Assembly (NCBI RefSeq): GCF_023053635.1
Contig: NC_086180.1
Coordinates: forward strand, 31,858,947 to 31,922,946
Origin: Elgaria multicarinata webbii
Lineage: Eukaryota > Chordata > Lepidosauria > Squamata > Anguidae
Length of the DNA: 64,000 bases
Direction: 5' to 3'
The notes under the pieces are model-generated. The model was not told where the DNA came from and made no database searches. It saw only the letters and a program-made list of their open reading frames with translations. Every line of letters starts with the position of its first letter. The first letter of the stretch is position 1. Position numbers and translations under genes: made by a program. Below, one piece after another: positions 1-13,600 of the stretch.

Positions 1-1890
1 TTACGATACAGACGTAAACTGCATTCAGCAGCAGAAAGTGGTTTAAGTAAAATAGCTGTAGAGAGTGTGTGAAATGAACACATGAAGATCATGCAGCACC
101 TTCAGCAAAGCTGTCCCAGCACAAATAGCCATTCTATGTCTTTATATACACTTCCAAAGAGGGAAAAAATCCCTTAGCAAGTCACAGAAACAATTCAGAA
201 TTCAACTAAGAAAATACAGAGTGAACCATATGGCCCAGGGTAGCTTGAGTTGGCTGCATTTTCCCTCAGACAAAGAAGGGATTGAGAGTTGAAGGAAAGG
301 AGAAAAAAAAACCAACTTTCCGGCTGATGAAGCTGTTGTCTGGAGGCAATGATCCCAAATCTCAAGGCTTTATTCCAAGCTCCGACTGAGACGTGATATG
401 TCATATGATTAGCATCTTTCATATTTACAAGAGCAGTATAGGCTGCCAGCCTTTAGAGAAAGGCGAGAGAAAGAAGGGGCATATGCTGAAATGGATTTAG
501 CATTTGAAAGAGAGAAAAGAGATCGGATAAATACACTTAAACGAGGATTTAGTTTTACTCCTGTTGAGTTCTAATGGATTGTTGATTGAGATTTTAGGGA
601 GCTGGAACAGGGGTGTCACCAGTAATTTAAAAGATGCTATTCAGCCCCTGACAATTTCTTCTTCTTTTTCTACACTTTGCTTATTAATGGCTTCAGCGAC
701 AGCTTGAGCTAAAATAAATCCTTTTAAAAAAAACTTCCAAAATATGATAGTAAAGCTTGCCTTCACTCTAGAAACGCAGACATGCGGCAGAGTTTAGAGT
801 GCAATAAAGTTCTGTTTTCCTGAACACAACTTCAAAGCCTTTGGAAACAGACTTGCATCACAACTGAATAATTATCTTAAACTCATGTGAGATTATGCAA
901 AAATTTCTTTCTTCACTTAAGAAAAAAAATAGATGACCCTTGCTAGTTTTCGTCAAGCTATGCATGGACATCAAAGAGTACACTGGCACCACCTAATGGA
1001 CATTTTTTATTTTAGCTAAGATTTTAGCATTTAAAAAAAAGAAAACCCTAGAGTTCTAAGAGACTATAACAAGTTAGATCCCTTTATTAATACTTTCTAG
1101 AAAATACTTCTGGAGAAGGCAAGGAACATGTTTTTAACAAGTAATTTGAAATAAGATTGTGACACAATTTAAGAAAGAATTGGTTTAAATTATTAAAAAC
1201 TCTTGAGAGGGAGCAATTTGGATCAGAACTGGTAAAGAGGAATTTAATCCTTTCCCCCTAACATCGTTTTCCCAGTGAAAATTTACTCTCCACAAAGCTG
1301 ATGTTTTCCCTGTGGAAAGATATGTACAGGTACCATATGGGCTCGTCATGATAATATATGTGAGCCATTTAACTACTAAGTATTACACAGGAATTTTAAA
1401 TTTACAGGGAATTTAAGACATTCCTTCTCATATTTCCATGGGTTTATGGCACACAGATTTATCTTCAAGAGAAAACCCAATTTTTCTAAATTTTAATAGG
1501 GAGTTGCTTCAAAATACATTACAAAAGAAAGAAAAGACTGCTGATCTCAAGCATAGAATAACCCCCTTCCCACCACAACCTCATACCATATGTTGCCAAA
1601 ATTAAGTATTATATTGTAGAATATTCTCCAATGGTCAGGTGTGTGTGTGTGTGTATGTCTGTGTGTCTGGTCATCTACAATCCATGATAAAAATGTCTAA
1701 ATGTTTCATATCCCCTATTGAAAAATCCTCAATAAAAAGTAATTTAAAAATCCTGACTTTATTCTACTCTGGAATATGTAGACATCAGTACAACAATTAA
1801 AATAACCACATATTGCTGTGGGGGAGGGGGGCAGGGGGAAGCATGTTGAAAAGGAATGACAGCTTCTAAAGACATCTTTGACTGGGAATA
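1..1890. other. intergenic sequence downstream of ZGRF1, no gene seen
   Basis: No open frame here looks like an exon. There is a GT-rich microsatellite near 1637-1668. About 430-960 is free of repeats I recognise and has several homeobox-like ATTA cores and a CATATG E-box. In mammals the next gene on this side is, from memory, NEUROG2, so distal regulatory elements are possible but unproven. Confidence 0.4.
1637..1668. repeat. GT microsatellite
   Basis: A run of GT dinucleotides interrupted by single changes. Confidence 0.9.
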
Positions 1891-1907
1891 ACTTGGTTAT
1901 CAAGCCT

Positions 1908-1913
1908 TTTATT
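1908..1913 (-). terminator. candidate ZGRF1 polyadenylation signal
   Basis: AATAAA on the minus strand, 103 bases past the ZGRF1 stop. It is the first canonical signal after the stop; other copies lie further out, so the used site is uncertain. Confidence 0.4.
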
Positions 1914-2015
1914 ACATGTTAGCATATTGGAATATTGGTGGGACATAAAAAACCACAACTGTATTTACCTGTGATTTCCAAGATATCTTACACAATTTAC
2001 CCAGAGAGCACATTT

Positions 2016-2167
2016 TTATTCATTTGTTTTTTGTGAAAATGTTTTACTTCTAGATTTTTTCTTGTGTGTGTTTTTTTCTTCCTCCTCCTTCTTTTCCAAG
2101 CAAGATTTAATAATCTCATTTAGCTGTTGCTCACACTGGCTAACATGCTGTAATCCATTTTTTCTTC
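2016..2167 (-). CDS. ZGRF1: ZGRF1 terminal coding exon 27, stop codon
   Basis: 152 nt for residues 1989-2038 and the TAA stop at 2016-2018. It encodes KNGLQHVSQCEQQLNEII, then a lysine- and glutamate-rich tail like that of other ZGRF1 proteins. The acceptor is TTCTAG. Confidence 0.92.
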
Positions 2168-4632
2168 CTAGAAGTAATAGAACAGTATAATTATACATTA
2201 CAGCTTCAATCCTAATTTGTATTATTTATTTTCTGAACACATTGGCCTAGATACAAAGAACCATCTTGCTAACTCTGCACACCCAGGAAGGTTTAGACAT
2301 GTCTTCCTTTAATAGTGGCCCATTATGCCTGTTAAAATACATTTTGAAACTGTCAGAAATTTCAGAAGTAGTCTGTGACATGGAATAGAGATTTTTAAAA
2401 TGGAAAAAGAGGGCACGCAACCCCCCCATAAGTAACAAAAAGCCAATATTTTGATTGAAATGTGGATAGTAAGTGAAAACTTGAAAATACTTCAACAGTA
2501 GGGCAAAGAAAGGAAAATCTTATCTACTCTTTCCCTTTTCTCCATATACCTGTTGGATCTTTCCGACAATACATTTATGGAAGCAGCTTGCAGAAACCAG
2601 GATCCCCTGGGGGACAGCAGGCAGAGGGACCTAAGGAATGCTGTAACCATTCGCTTATTCAGTCTAGGAGTTCTTATACCAGAAGAAATCCTAGTAGGTA
2701 TTATATGTATCTCTTCCAAGTAGAAGGTAGACAGATACCAAATGGTAAGTGATTGGGTTGTGGAGTGGGAAAAGTGGCTGGCAGATCATCCAATCCTTGT
2801 CAGACTAAGGGCACAACTAGATGTGACATCAAGAGATCCGTGATTAGATTTCCCATGGATTTAATTTTATTTATTTATCTATTATTTCTTATATTTTTAT
2901 ACCGCCCATCAGCCGAACCTCTCTGGGCAGTGCACAATTAAAAACCATAAAATATAACAAGAATAGATAAATTTAAAACATTAAAAGTTTAAAAGGCAAT
3001 ATAAAAACCATATTTTATTTATTTATTACATTTTTATACATTTAAAATAATTTAATAGCAACTCTGTGTGTGTGTATGTGTGTTGACCTCGTGCCATTTC
3101 CTCCCATTTAAATCCGCCATCTTGGAATTGCTATATGCCTCATGGGGGGAAATGTATAGGTACAGATATGGTGGGTCTCATTTTAATCAGGAAAATGACA
3201 CAGTGGGGAAAATATCACTCCCCCACCCCCGCCAGCATTGTAGTTCCAGCTACAATACAAATTACGGATCTCCCAATGTTATGTCTAGTTTGATCCTAAG
3301 GGATTAATGCTTTTTGATATTCAAACTTCCTGATACTTTTGGCAAAGCTATGGGCCCTCTCTTACCAAAGCCTTGTGCAGGGCTATTAAAAAGACAAACT
3401 GGGAATGATTGTCCAGAAACAGGATATGTGACTAAGAGCAAAGTAATTCATAGCTGGCAGTGAATTACTTTCGGAGCACTGCACCTTACCTATAAACCTC
3501 CTAAAATCCAATAAAAATCCTTGTTATTAGAAGGATAACGAAGACTGCTAGTCTAAGCATGTTTAATGAAAGTAGATTCCTTTGAAATTAATGGGACTTA
3601 TTTCTGAGTAAACACATTTAGAATCAATAGAAAAGTTATAATAGACATACACATTCCATTTATACAACAGGAAAATATGCAGGTACAAATATTTCAAAAA
3701 GCAATTACAAGTAATTGGCACAAAGTAGGTAAGGGAATAAGTTTCTCTGGGATCTCTATAATAATGTCTATATTTTAAGATATTCCACTTTACCTGCACA
3801 GTGCTGAATGATACTTCCCCATAGTTTGTTCTTTCTTAAACACTTAAGATTTCCCACTATCAATAAATGCCTCTTCCCTCTCGTCAGTGCCACATTCACT
3901 CTCTTTTCTGAATCTATGAAGCCAACTTGTCTTGTCCTTACACAAGACAAGACAACGATTTCCTTTTCTGCACCTTGAAAAGCATCAACAGTGGACACCT
4001 GGACAGCTTTTATTTGGGAAGCCTCTGAGTGTACAGCACCAAGCAAATTACAAATCTGCCAACAAAACAGATAAAGACAATATTTTACAACTTTGCAAAT
4101 GATAAAACGAAATGAAATTATGGGCATTCATATGTTCCATTAAAACAGGGATCCGCAAACTTTTTGGACCTGTGGGCATGTTTGAGAATTTGAGAAACTA
4201 CTGCGGACATCACCACAAATGCTTAATCAATGGATCACCACTTTGGTGTCTACCTGTGGCATCTATGGATCTTAGGCTGTGTCTTATTTGGCAAAAATCT
4301 TTGTTTTCTGTCTGGAACAGTTTTTGGTACTGGAATATTCCCAGATGTACAGGGCCTTTTAAATTATTTACCGGTTTCACGTACATCAACAAATAGTCAG
4401 CATAAATGGATTCTTTGAACTCTTTTGACAACTAAAAGTCTGATATTTCAACATTGGAAAGATAAACACTCACTTCCTATAATGCAATGGATTGAGGACC
4501 TTACAACACTTTCAATATTTGAACGGGTGACATATAGATGCCACTTTCAAATGGATACTTCTTTGGATATTTGGTCTGCTTTTGCTGAAGCCTATGTATA
4601 ATTGCTGGAAAATTGTATTATTACATACAAAT

Positions 4633-4688
<56 letters not shown>

Positions 4689-7600
4689 TGAAAAATAGTG
4701 AGGAAAAGCTCATTGTTGGGGAAAAAGCAGAAATTTGCATTTAATACTATACTGGTAAATGTGCTGGAGCATGTTTTGGTATGTAAACTTACCTTGCTCA
4801 TTTGTGACTTATAGAGGGCTATTACCCCAATCAGAGATCCATCTGCTCCACTGGCAATCAGAGACTGGATTAACTTGACAGTGAAAAAAGATTCTGCCAT
4901 ATTGTGGAAACTGTTGTCTCTCTCCATCTAGAGAACGAGAATAAAAATTCAAAGTAAGCAATGGAAGAAATCCTATAAGAAGTTACCTAGCCTCCTTTGG
5001 GTGACGAAGACGAAAACTTAACACAGAGTAATTTAGGTCTAACCATTTCCCTCAGAGCAGCATCAAGTTAATGAAGTATCGAATCCAAAAGGGACATTTT
5101 TGTTTATAACCAGCTTATCCCAAAGAATGCAACTCTGCTCTACAAACAGAAAACATGGCAATCTTAATGGTTTTAAAATTAAAACAATACACATACCTGC
5201 TCAAAACCATCAACATTATAAAAACATAGTGTCGGTAACCAGTCTATGATAGGACTTCGATCCACTTCAGAAATGCCATTCAACAGATTTCCCTCATAAA
5301 ATAGGTCATTGGGTATGGCAGAGATAACAGGATGACAACGATACTGCATTCTAAGCAATATTGGCTCATGTCCCTATGAATTGGTAAGGAAAAAAGGAAA
5401 GCAAAAATAAGTGGAAGAGTTATTAAACCATATTATACCAACGTTATAAACTCACAGTCCTGTTACGTAAGTTTACATATTTCAGGGGGTATACTGAGTT
5501 AACTCCTTGTGTCATACCTACAGTTATGAAATTGTGAGTTTGTCAAGTCTAAGGGAATACTTGGAAGGGGAACAGTATCATAAATCAGTAGAAACAGGAA
5601 CAATATATATTGAAGTAGGCAATTTTTTTCTAAGCCTTAATGTGCTAAGTACTCTGATTTATATTATTTTTATTTATATATCCCATCTTTCCTCTAAAAT
5701 GCCCAAGTATTGTTATCTGAGGGAGATTTCAGATAAATAGGTCCCCTCTTAAAAAGAGTTGATACAATCCTCATGTGATGCAGTTGGACATCACTCAGAC
5801 AAAACATAAAATACTTTGCTCTTATTTTCAACTGGGAAGCTCACAGACCAAAGGAGGAACTGGGGAGGTACACATCAGTGTGTATTGCTACTTCATATTT
5901 CAAAGTCCCCAAGGAAAGAACCTTATCTGATAAAAAAAACACCTTTTCTTTTCAAAAAGAAGAGATAATTGTCTCAGGTACACCTCAGCAATGATATTTG
6001 AGACAAGGAATTAGGAGCACACACAGTTCCTGTACTGGAATGATATGCTGGTATTCTTGGACTGATCAAAACAACACCTCCTGTTTGACTCGGGGTCTCA
6101 TTTATCCAAATACTGGAGGGTATTTAGAAACATACCTGTTTCTAAATATGCTCTAAACACAACATTACAATGGAATTCGACATCTATGTTGATTTTTCTG
6201 TGAAGATCCTTGAGCAGATGCTGACAGGAATCCCAAATCATGCTTGTGAGATTCCTCCACACGGCTGACTAATTTAGAGATCACATTTATCACATGTATG
6301 TTTTCTAAGAAATTCCCAAAACAATCTCGCAAGTAGCAGATGGTAACTAGCTCTTAAGAAACCTCAATTTAAGTACGCATTAACAGGAAATGAAAAAGCT
6401 GGGCAAATATTGTTAAGAAAGCAAGGTCTTCCATATTATAAGGTCAACATCACAGAAAGAGTACCCTTTTCAGGAAGAATAGTAGCACATACCATCAAAC
6501 ACAGTCGGTTAAAGAGGGTTTGCTCCAAACCATTACCATGTGCACTTTCAGACCCTTGAATGGTGGGTGACAGCTGTTTAGGATCTCCAACCAGAATAAG
6601 CTTTTCACACTCAAATCTATAAATATAAACACAGTTTTGACCATTCTAAATTACTTTTGACTTTAATAGTTGGATACCACCTTTCAGTCAAAGACTCGCC
6701 GGGTACAGCCCAAGGTTTTGAACACGAGCCTTGAACTCTCGTCATTTCTGGGAAGGTAATCACCTTGTTGAATTCCTTGTAATTAGATAAATGTGTCTTT
6801 AAGGGAGATATAGAAAAGAGACCTTGAGGGTAAAATGATCACAGCTGCTCAAAAAACTCACAACCCCTGAAGCTTTCCAAAAACTTGCCTGGGATTTGAG
6901 GTTAGAAGAATTGCCAATCTTTTACAATTTGTATGCATCTCTGTTTAACCTTGTAATTGAAAATTTGTACTTTTCTTTAGTCAATCCACCTTGAGGACAA
7001 TCAAAGATGTTTTGGGGAAGAGGAACAATTTAAGAATTGCCTCACCTTTTCTCCCAAGGCACAAGCTTAAGAGTGGTGAGTTATGGACGTTGAGCTGGAA
7101 CCCATATAACCCTTATTTATCTTCAAATTCCTTATGTTTAACCTCAGTGTGGGGATTTATTTTCATTTGTATTGTGTTTTGCAGTAATTATAGCAAGGTT
7201 CTGAGGAAGCTGCGGTAAAACAGGTGTAAAATCTGGAGTCCTGTATAGTCTGATCTTGCTCAGCAATTCATTGCCAAATGCATGAACCTGTTTTTGTAAC
7301 TTTACTCTGTCATGTATATATGTATACTGAACTTATAGTTATATGATGTTATATGTCTCAATCTTGTTATAATTTCTTTAATGCACACATATTGTATCAG
7401 TCTTTTTACCCCACTGTCTTGGCTGTTATTCAGATTTTGTGCAGCTGTGTGCTGTTTGGCATTTGTTCTTGCTGGGCTTTTGCTACAAAACTACAAAGAT
7501 TTAAGCTTTCATTTTAAAAAAAACAAATGGACAAATGCAAGATAAATGTAGACACTTTTAAGTATCATTAACTGAAATGCTTAAATTTGGCTGTATTGTG

Positions 7601-10600
7601 ATCCATTAACTAGCTCTCATGGTTGCAAGTATTTTCACCCAGCCTCTTATTTCAAAAACTTTTTAGATCCCATCATGCACAGGCTCTTTACAGCCTCTGC
7701 CACTCTGTTCTAGGCCCTCTTCCTATGTGTGACAGAAATATTCAAAATGGCAACAATTCAATTTCTGCATGGACACATTTAGATCACTGTGATCTAAACA
7801 TTTTCCTCTCTAACTTCTTTTTCTTTTTCTGCTTGTTATGCTGTGTAAGGCAGCTTGCAATCTGTTGATGCAGTAAAGGATTTAAAAATACAGATCTGCT
7901 GTGTGGAAGGCTGACTGATTTTCTCAGCTCTGTAGAACTCTGCTAACAAGTGTTGAGGCTGCAGCTTGGTACCAAGAAGTACTCCAGGTACTGAAGCTAA
8001 GAGTTGTCTACAGTAAGTGTATAATAAATACAGGCAGTTAGAGATACAATAAATCTTAGTTTAGTCCCATGGCTCCTTAGAATTCCACAGTACTAACATT
8101 ACTTAGTATTGTCACACGAATAGGTAATTTGCAAACTGGATCCTCATGGCCTGATGGTCTACAAGCGGAAACCAACAGCACTTTGGGCTGGATGGTCAAA
8201 GAGTCACAGTTGAAGCCAGAGCAGAAACTAGGGCAATGAAGCCAAGACACACATCTGAATGTCTGGAAACTTATCCAAGGAAGCTTTATGTGAGGTTCTG
8301 GATGCCCTGAGTCTATACACTTGGAGACAAGAGGCAACAGATTTGTGGAGACAGAGGGCACATCTACAAAAAGCAGGATATTGCACTATGAAAGCAGTAC
8401 ATAAAAGGCAGGAGCCACACTACTGCTTTATAGCGGTATTGAAGTGCACTGACAACTGTTGGGGCCCATTGACACATACCATATACCACTTTCATACCGA
8501 TATATCTTGCTTGGTGTGGGTCAGGCCTTTTATATACCACTTTCATAGTGCAATATCCTGCTTTTTGTAGATGAGCCCAGAGGCTCAAAGCCATTTAATT
8601 CCCACACCCACAGAAGCACAGCACCTAAAACTTCATCTGGAAATGCTTGGCTGTAAAGTTTTAAGCAAAGAATGGCACTGAAAGAAGGTAAAAAGAGATG
8701 GGAACCGAGGTAAGATATCTCGTTTTCTTTCCTTCGTAATTATGAGAAAGGTAAGGAAAAAACAAGAAAACGCAAACTCCCAATGAATTTTGAGGCAGAA
8801 TATTTTTCAGGCAATGGTTGAAAAGAAACTAAGGGAGCCTTGGCTGTGCTCCTGAGATATGCAGGGTCACAGGGTTACACAGGGGTTTCTTGCTCAGCAG
8901 CAGCGGCTCTAGTAGAGTTTGGGAATGGGTGGCTCTGCAGATATTGCTGGACTGCAATTCCCATCAGCCCTAGCCAGCATAGCCAAAGGTGGGGGATACC
9001 AAGAATTGCCATCCAATAACATCTGGAGGGCCAGCAGTCCTCATTCTTGGGCTACAGGCTCTTCTAAGTTCTAGAGGTTTTCCAAAATGCTGCTCTGCAC
9101 AGGCATAGTTCCCACCTATGTGACTGCAGAGATAACACAAAGAAGAAGAGTTGGTTCCCTCCCCCTTTCAGATAGACGATGAATGACTAACACACACCGC
9201 CCTTCATCAAAATTGATTCCAGGGTGGTTTACAAGATTTTTAAAAAATGAAAAAAAAAATATTCCAGATACATACATACATAATCCAAAATAAAAGATGA
9301 GACCAGTAAAAAAAAATGATTTTTTGTGAATTTTTTAAAAGACTGATCATTGAATTAAGATGATAATAATAATAACAACAATTTATTCCTGTGCTGCTCT
9401 TCTGCTGCTTACAGCATAACAAAACCATTATCATTATCATTTATTTATAAAGCACCATAACTGTACATAATAACCAATAATCAATATGATCAAAGAATAA
9501 GCAATTCAGCAATAGCTTAGTAGTGACATAAAAAGCAGTTATACCTTGCAATAGGAAGGAGAGAGGCGGGTTCTGTCATCTGACTGCACTCATCCAGAAT
9601 CACTATGGGAAATTTAAGATTTTTCATGCAAGAGAATGGGCAGGCTGCACAGGTAGCTCCCACTACTCTCACCTATGAAATTAGGGGGAAATAAAACATA
9701 TTTAAAACTATCTCTATACCTGTAAAAATCACGTAGGTAACCTCCTTATAAACATAAGCTGTATAGTCAAAATTCACAATTCTAGAGATTAAACAATTTA
9801 TTGTCACATGTCACAGATTCCTTTAGAGTTGAACCTTCTAGATATGTTCTGAGTTTGGAATGACTCTTGGTTTTTGGAGTGACTCTTGGCTTTTCACAGT
9901 GCTGCTAACATATACATTTAAAAACAAATTCTGTTTCTAATACTGCTTTCTTTTATAGAGTCTTCTAAGACCTTATCTGGGACCTTCTGCATGCAAAGCA
10001 TAGGCTCTACCACTGAGCTATGGTCTCTTCCCTTATTCCTACTTATTAAGGAATAAGTCCTACTAGATACACTGAAATTCACTCCCAAGTAAACATGTGA
10101 AATGACTGTACTGTAAGCATGCAATTTCAGGAGGAATTTCATCTTAGTAATGGGAGAAGGAGAAGCGTAAGGGTCCTCTAGTTAAATAGCAATAGTGGTA
10201 ATTTGGTAACAGAATTCCCTAGAAAACCTACTGTATAACCTATTGCTACTAGCATTGCAGTTCTGGCCCCTTACACTGGTGCAGCATAATTTGTATTAGC
10301 ACAATGACTTCGTTGGGTACTGACCTAACTCTTCACAGTAGCACATATTCAGTTCTTATAAAAGTTGATTCTGATTTTCACCCCCAAGATAGATCAGTGA
10401 TTACATGCCTTGCAAAAAAATTCTCCAACTGTTTTATTTTAGTTATTTTTAAACTCTAAGTTCAGTTATAAAAATGGATGAAATGACCTTCAAAACTCCC
10501 AGAATGCTTCACCAGAACTTCATACCTATCCATTTTACCCACTTGCGCCACTGAAGACATATCAAAATTATAGCTAAAACATTAATATATGAGACCTATT

Positions 10601-13600
10601 TCTAAATAGATGTCCCTGGTAATTATTTTTGTACCAAGAGTTATTTTGTGAAGAATATCACCATCAATGCACAATAATCCTACTATACTTATCAACTATT
10701 TGTTTTCACTTTATCAGTACCTGCTGCAGGAGAGCTTTGTTCGTACCCAGTTTATGGTGCTCAATGGTCTTCCTTACATAGATTTTTTCTGCTGGGGTTA
10801 AATCTTCTTTCATCAGGGAAAGCAATTCTTTCAGTTGCTCATTTTCTGTTCCTGAGCCAGCATGCAAGCTTTAAACATATTGTGCAGTCATAGAGAATAA
10901 TGTTGAATTAAAACAGTGCAGTTGAGTTCAGATACACCTGTACAAAAGACCCTCCTGCTTCCATTTTAGTCTGTTGTTCAAGTGCTGAAATCTAGGCGAT
11001 TTCCCAAGAAGAAAGTACAGCATATCATGTGTTTTATGCATCAAAACACATAAAAATGATTGACTGTTTGAATGCATGTCACGTAAAGAGATCACTTTGC
11101 ATCCAAATCTAGCATATTGATCTACCTAGGTTAGAACCTACTTTCTTACAGGGACTTTCAGCAATATCTGATGTATTTATTTTAAAATGTTTAGCCCTCC
11201 CTATCAATAGATTTTTCTAGAGGGGCCATAAAAATTAGAACAATAAAAAAAAAAAAAAACATGAGGATGATAAAACAGCAGAAATATGTAAAATGATAAA
11301 TAAAAGCTACTTCAGCAGATGTTTTAAAAGGCCTGGGAAAACCCCACACTTTCTGTCCCAAAAAAGACATGCAAGATGGCTTAAATCCTTCAACTAATGC
11401 CACTAGCAAAAAAGTCCTGTCTTCAAATTGCCACCTACCTCACATCAGAGGATGGGGAATGGGGGTGGGTGGGAATGTAATACACAGATGGGCATGTATA
11501 GAATAAGTGCTATCCTAATCTAAAATATAAAGAATACGCTTGGTTCAGATTCTTGGAAGCTCCACATGGCCACCTGAAAGAATGCACAGGAGCTACTGGT
11601 GGAGATTGCATGATTGTATAAACCAGCACCTCCATGTGGAGCCTATATATCTTATTCACTATGATTTGAGCAATCATAATGGCTTGAAAATGCCGCACAA
11701 ATTGTGACTGCTGCTTGTACAGGTCTTACATGGAGGAACTGGTCTTACAATCTGGGTCACCAAACAATCCAGGTTGAGTCACAATATATCATAGGTAAAA
11801 TGTTCTATTTAATAACAGTGAACTGCTGGGTTAGCTAAAGATTTTATGCATATTACCTGTAAGGAAGGACTGGCTTAGCAATTTTTCTAACACTTCCCAC
11901 TCTAATAAATTCTTCAAATCCAAGATCTAGAAGGCTGAGGGTGGGGGTGGGGAAAGCAACAAGACATGAATTGAGATTAAAGAGAATTTTAGCCATTTTA
12001 TTTTGATCTGATCTTTCCACATTTCTTTCTTTCTTTTTTAATTTATCCATTTTCAAACTGGAATGTTCATATGCATACTCTGAAGATGCTAAACTGGGAT
12101 GTGAGACTTATCCCAATCCTGGAAGGGATAAAGAGAATAGAAGTGGATCCATCCCTTCCACTCTGAAGTGACTACAGGGAGGAGGGAAATCTCTCTCCCC
12201 AGTCACTGCTTCAGAGACAAAGTGAGATTGAATCCTCCTTTACCTCCAAAGCAACTGTGGGCAGAGGGGATTTTGGTAGAAGCTCTCTCTGAATCCCCTC
12301 CCCCATTAATTAGTTTCTTTAATCAATCTTTTCCTCAGCTCCCAATGGAACATTCTAATTCCCCAACTTTATAACTTCTATAGTTAGAAATATCTCATTT
12401 TCTAGATATATTTAAAGACCCGCAAGTTTACTTTGCAATATAATCTAAAACTAATTCAGCCAATTACAGCTCAGGAAGTAACTCAGGGCATGAAAAAATC
12501 AGAAACTAAGAAAGCATCAGGGAGCGGTCTATACATCTTCTAAGCCCAGCAGTGGCTCTGGGTCAGTTATATGATGCAGCTGTTAAGGGGCTTTTCTTTG
12601 AAGCTGTGCAGTAAAAACCCCAGGAACTTACCCTGACTTTTTGCTTCAAAGTGAGGTCAGTACGGCCCTTCTGCCATATGACCTTGCTCCAGGGTTGATC
12701 TGGGGGTGGATGGTGACCCCTGATTGGTTGCTGGAAGCTGGGCAGGGTTGCATTAATTAACTTCTCTGATGCTGTGTTTATTCACCCCAATTAATTTATT
12801 TATTTATTGCATTTTTATACCGCCCAATAGCCAAAGCTCTCTGGGCGGTTCACAAAATTAAGACAATTCAAAACAAATATTTATATACGAAACTGCACAT
12901 TTGTGGAAGGAGATGTTACCCTTTACTTTGCTGATGCGTAGCTGTGCATCTCCAGTTTATAAAAATAGAGATCTGCTGGTCTCCATGACAGTTTGCTCTA
13001 ACGGGGCAAAATTGGGGTGGGCAAGCACCCCTCCCCCCGATTTCACCCCATTCCAGCATGGTTTAGCATGTAGTCTGAACAGGGCCATTGTCTTCTTTCC
13101 ATAGGTCAATTTTAAAAATGAGTTCAGAAAATGCTTTCTAGATTTCCAAGATAGTGTTTTAGGTTGGTAATCAGAAAGGAAGCAGAAGGAAAGCTACATT
13201 AGGCTATTTTATAGGAGGAGGGGGAAATCAAGATTTAACAGTGGAAATATGTTAGGGTAATACAGAGAAACATGAAGCACAGAACAGTCTATACATAAAT
13301 GTTTTAGAACTTACCATAGCAGAACTCTGTCTACAGCAACATTTGTAGAAGAAGAGATTAGTACTTTCCATGGCACTGACCTTTTGTCATTAATTGCTTC
13401 CCTGGTTTCAAAGATCTGTACCAGGAATAAGGTAACAATGGCCAACAAATAACTTTTTCCAGATCCAAACACACCTGTATATTGAGGATCAACAAATAAG
13501 TATTCTAAATAATTAATCGAATCAGACAAACTTACTGTGCACTGATTTCTTAAAACAGTGGCTTTATTTGAAATTATACCATTAATGGGTATAATGAAAT

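Larger units (their letters stand above)
6617..9544. other. ZGRF1 intron 22, long, partly unassigned
   Basis: Contains the foldback element at 8356-8578, a stretch near 8940-9000 like a common dispersed repeat (GACTGCAATTCCCATCAG), and a short LINE 3' end near 9190-9240. About 6660-8100 looks like old interspersed sequence of no family I can name. No exon-like frame was found. Confidence 0.5.

Noticed and set aside
6660-8100. Possible long transposon or LTR-type element in ZGRF1 intron 22
   Set aside because: The sequence looks dispersed and non-unique but I could not identify paired ends, a primer site or any coding motif.
8259-8594. Open frames on both strands near 8.3-8.6 kb
   Set aside because: They are the two strands of a foldback MITE, which explains the similar translations.
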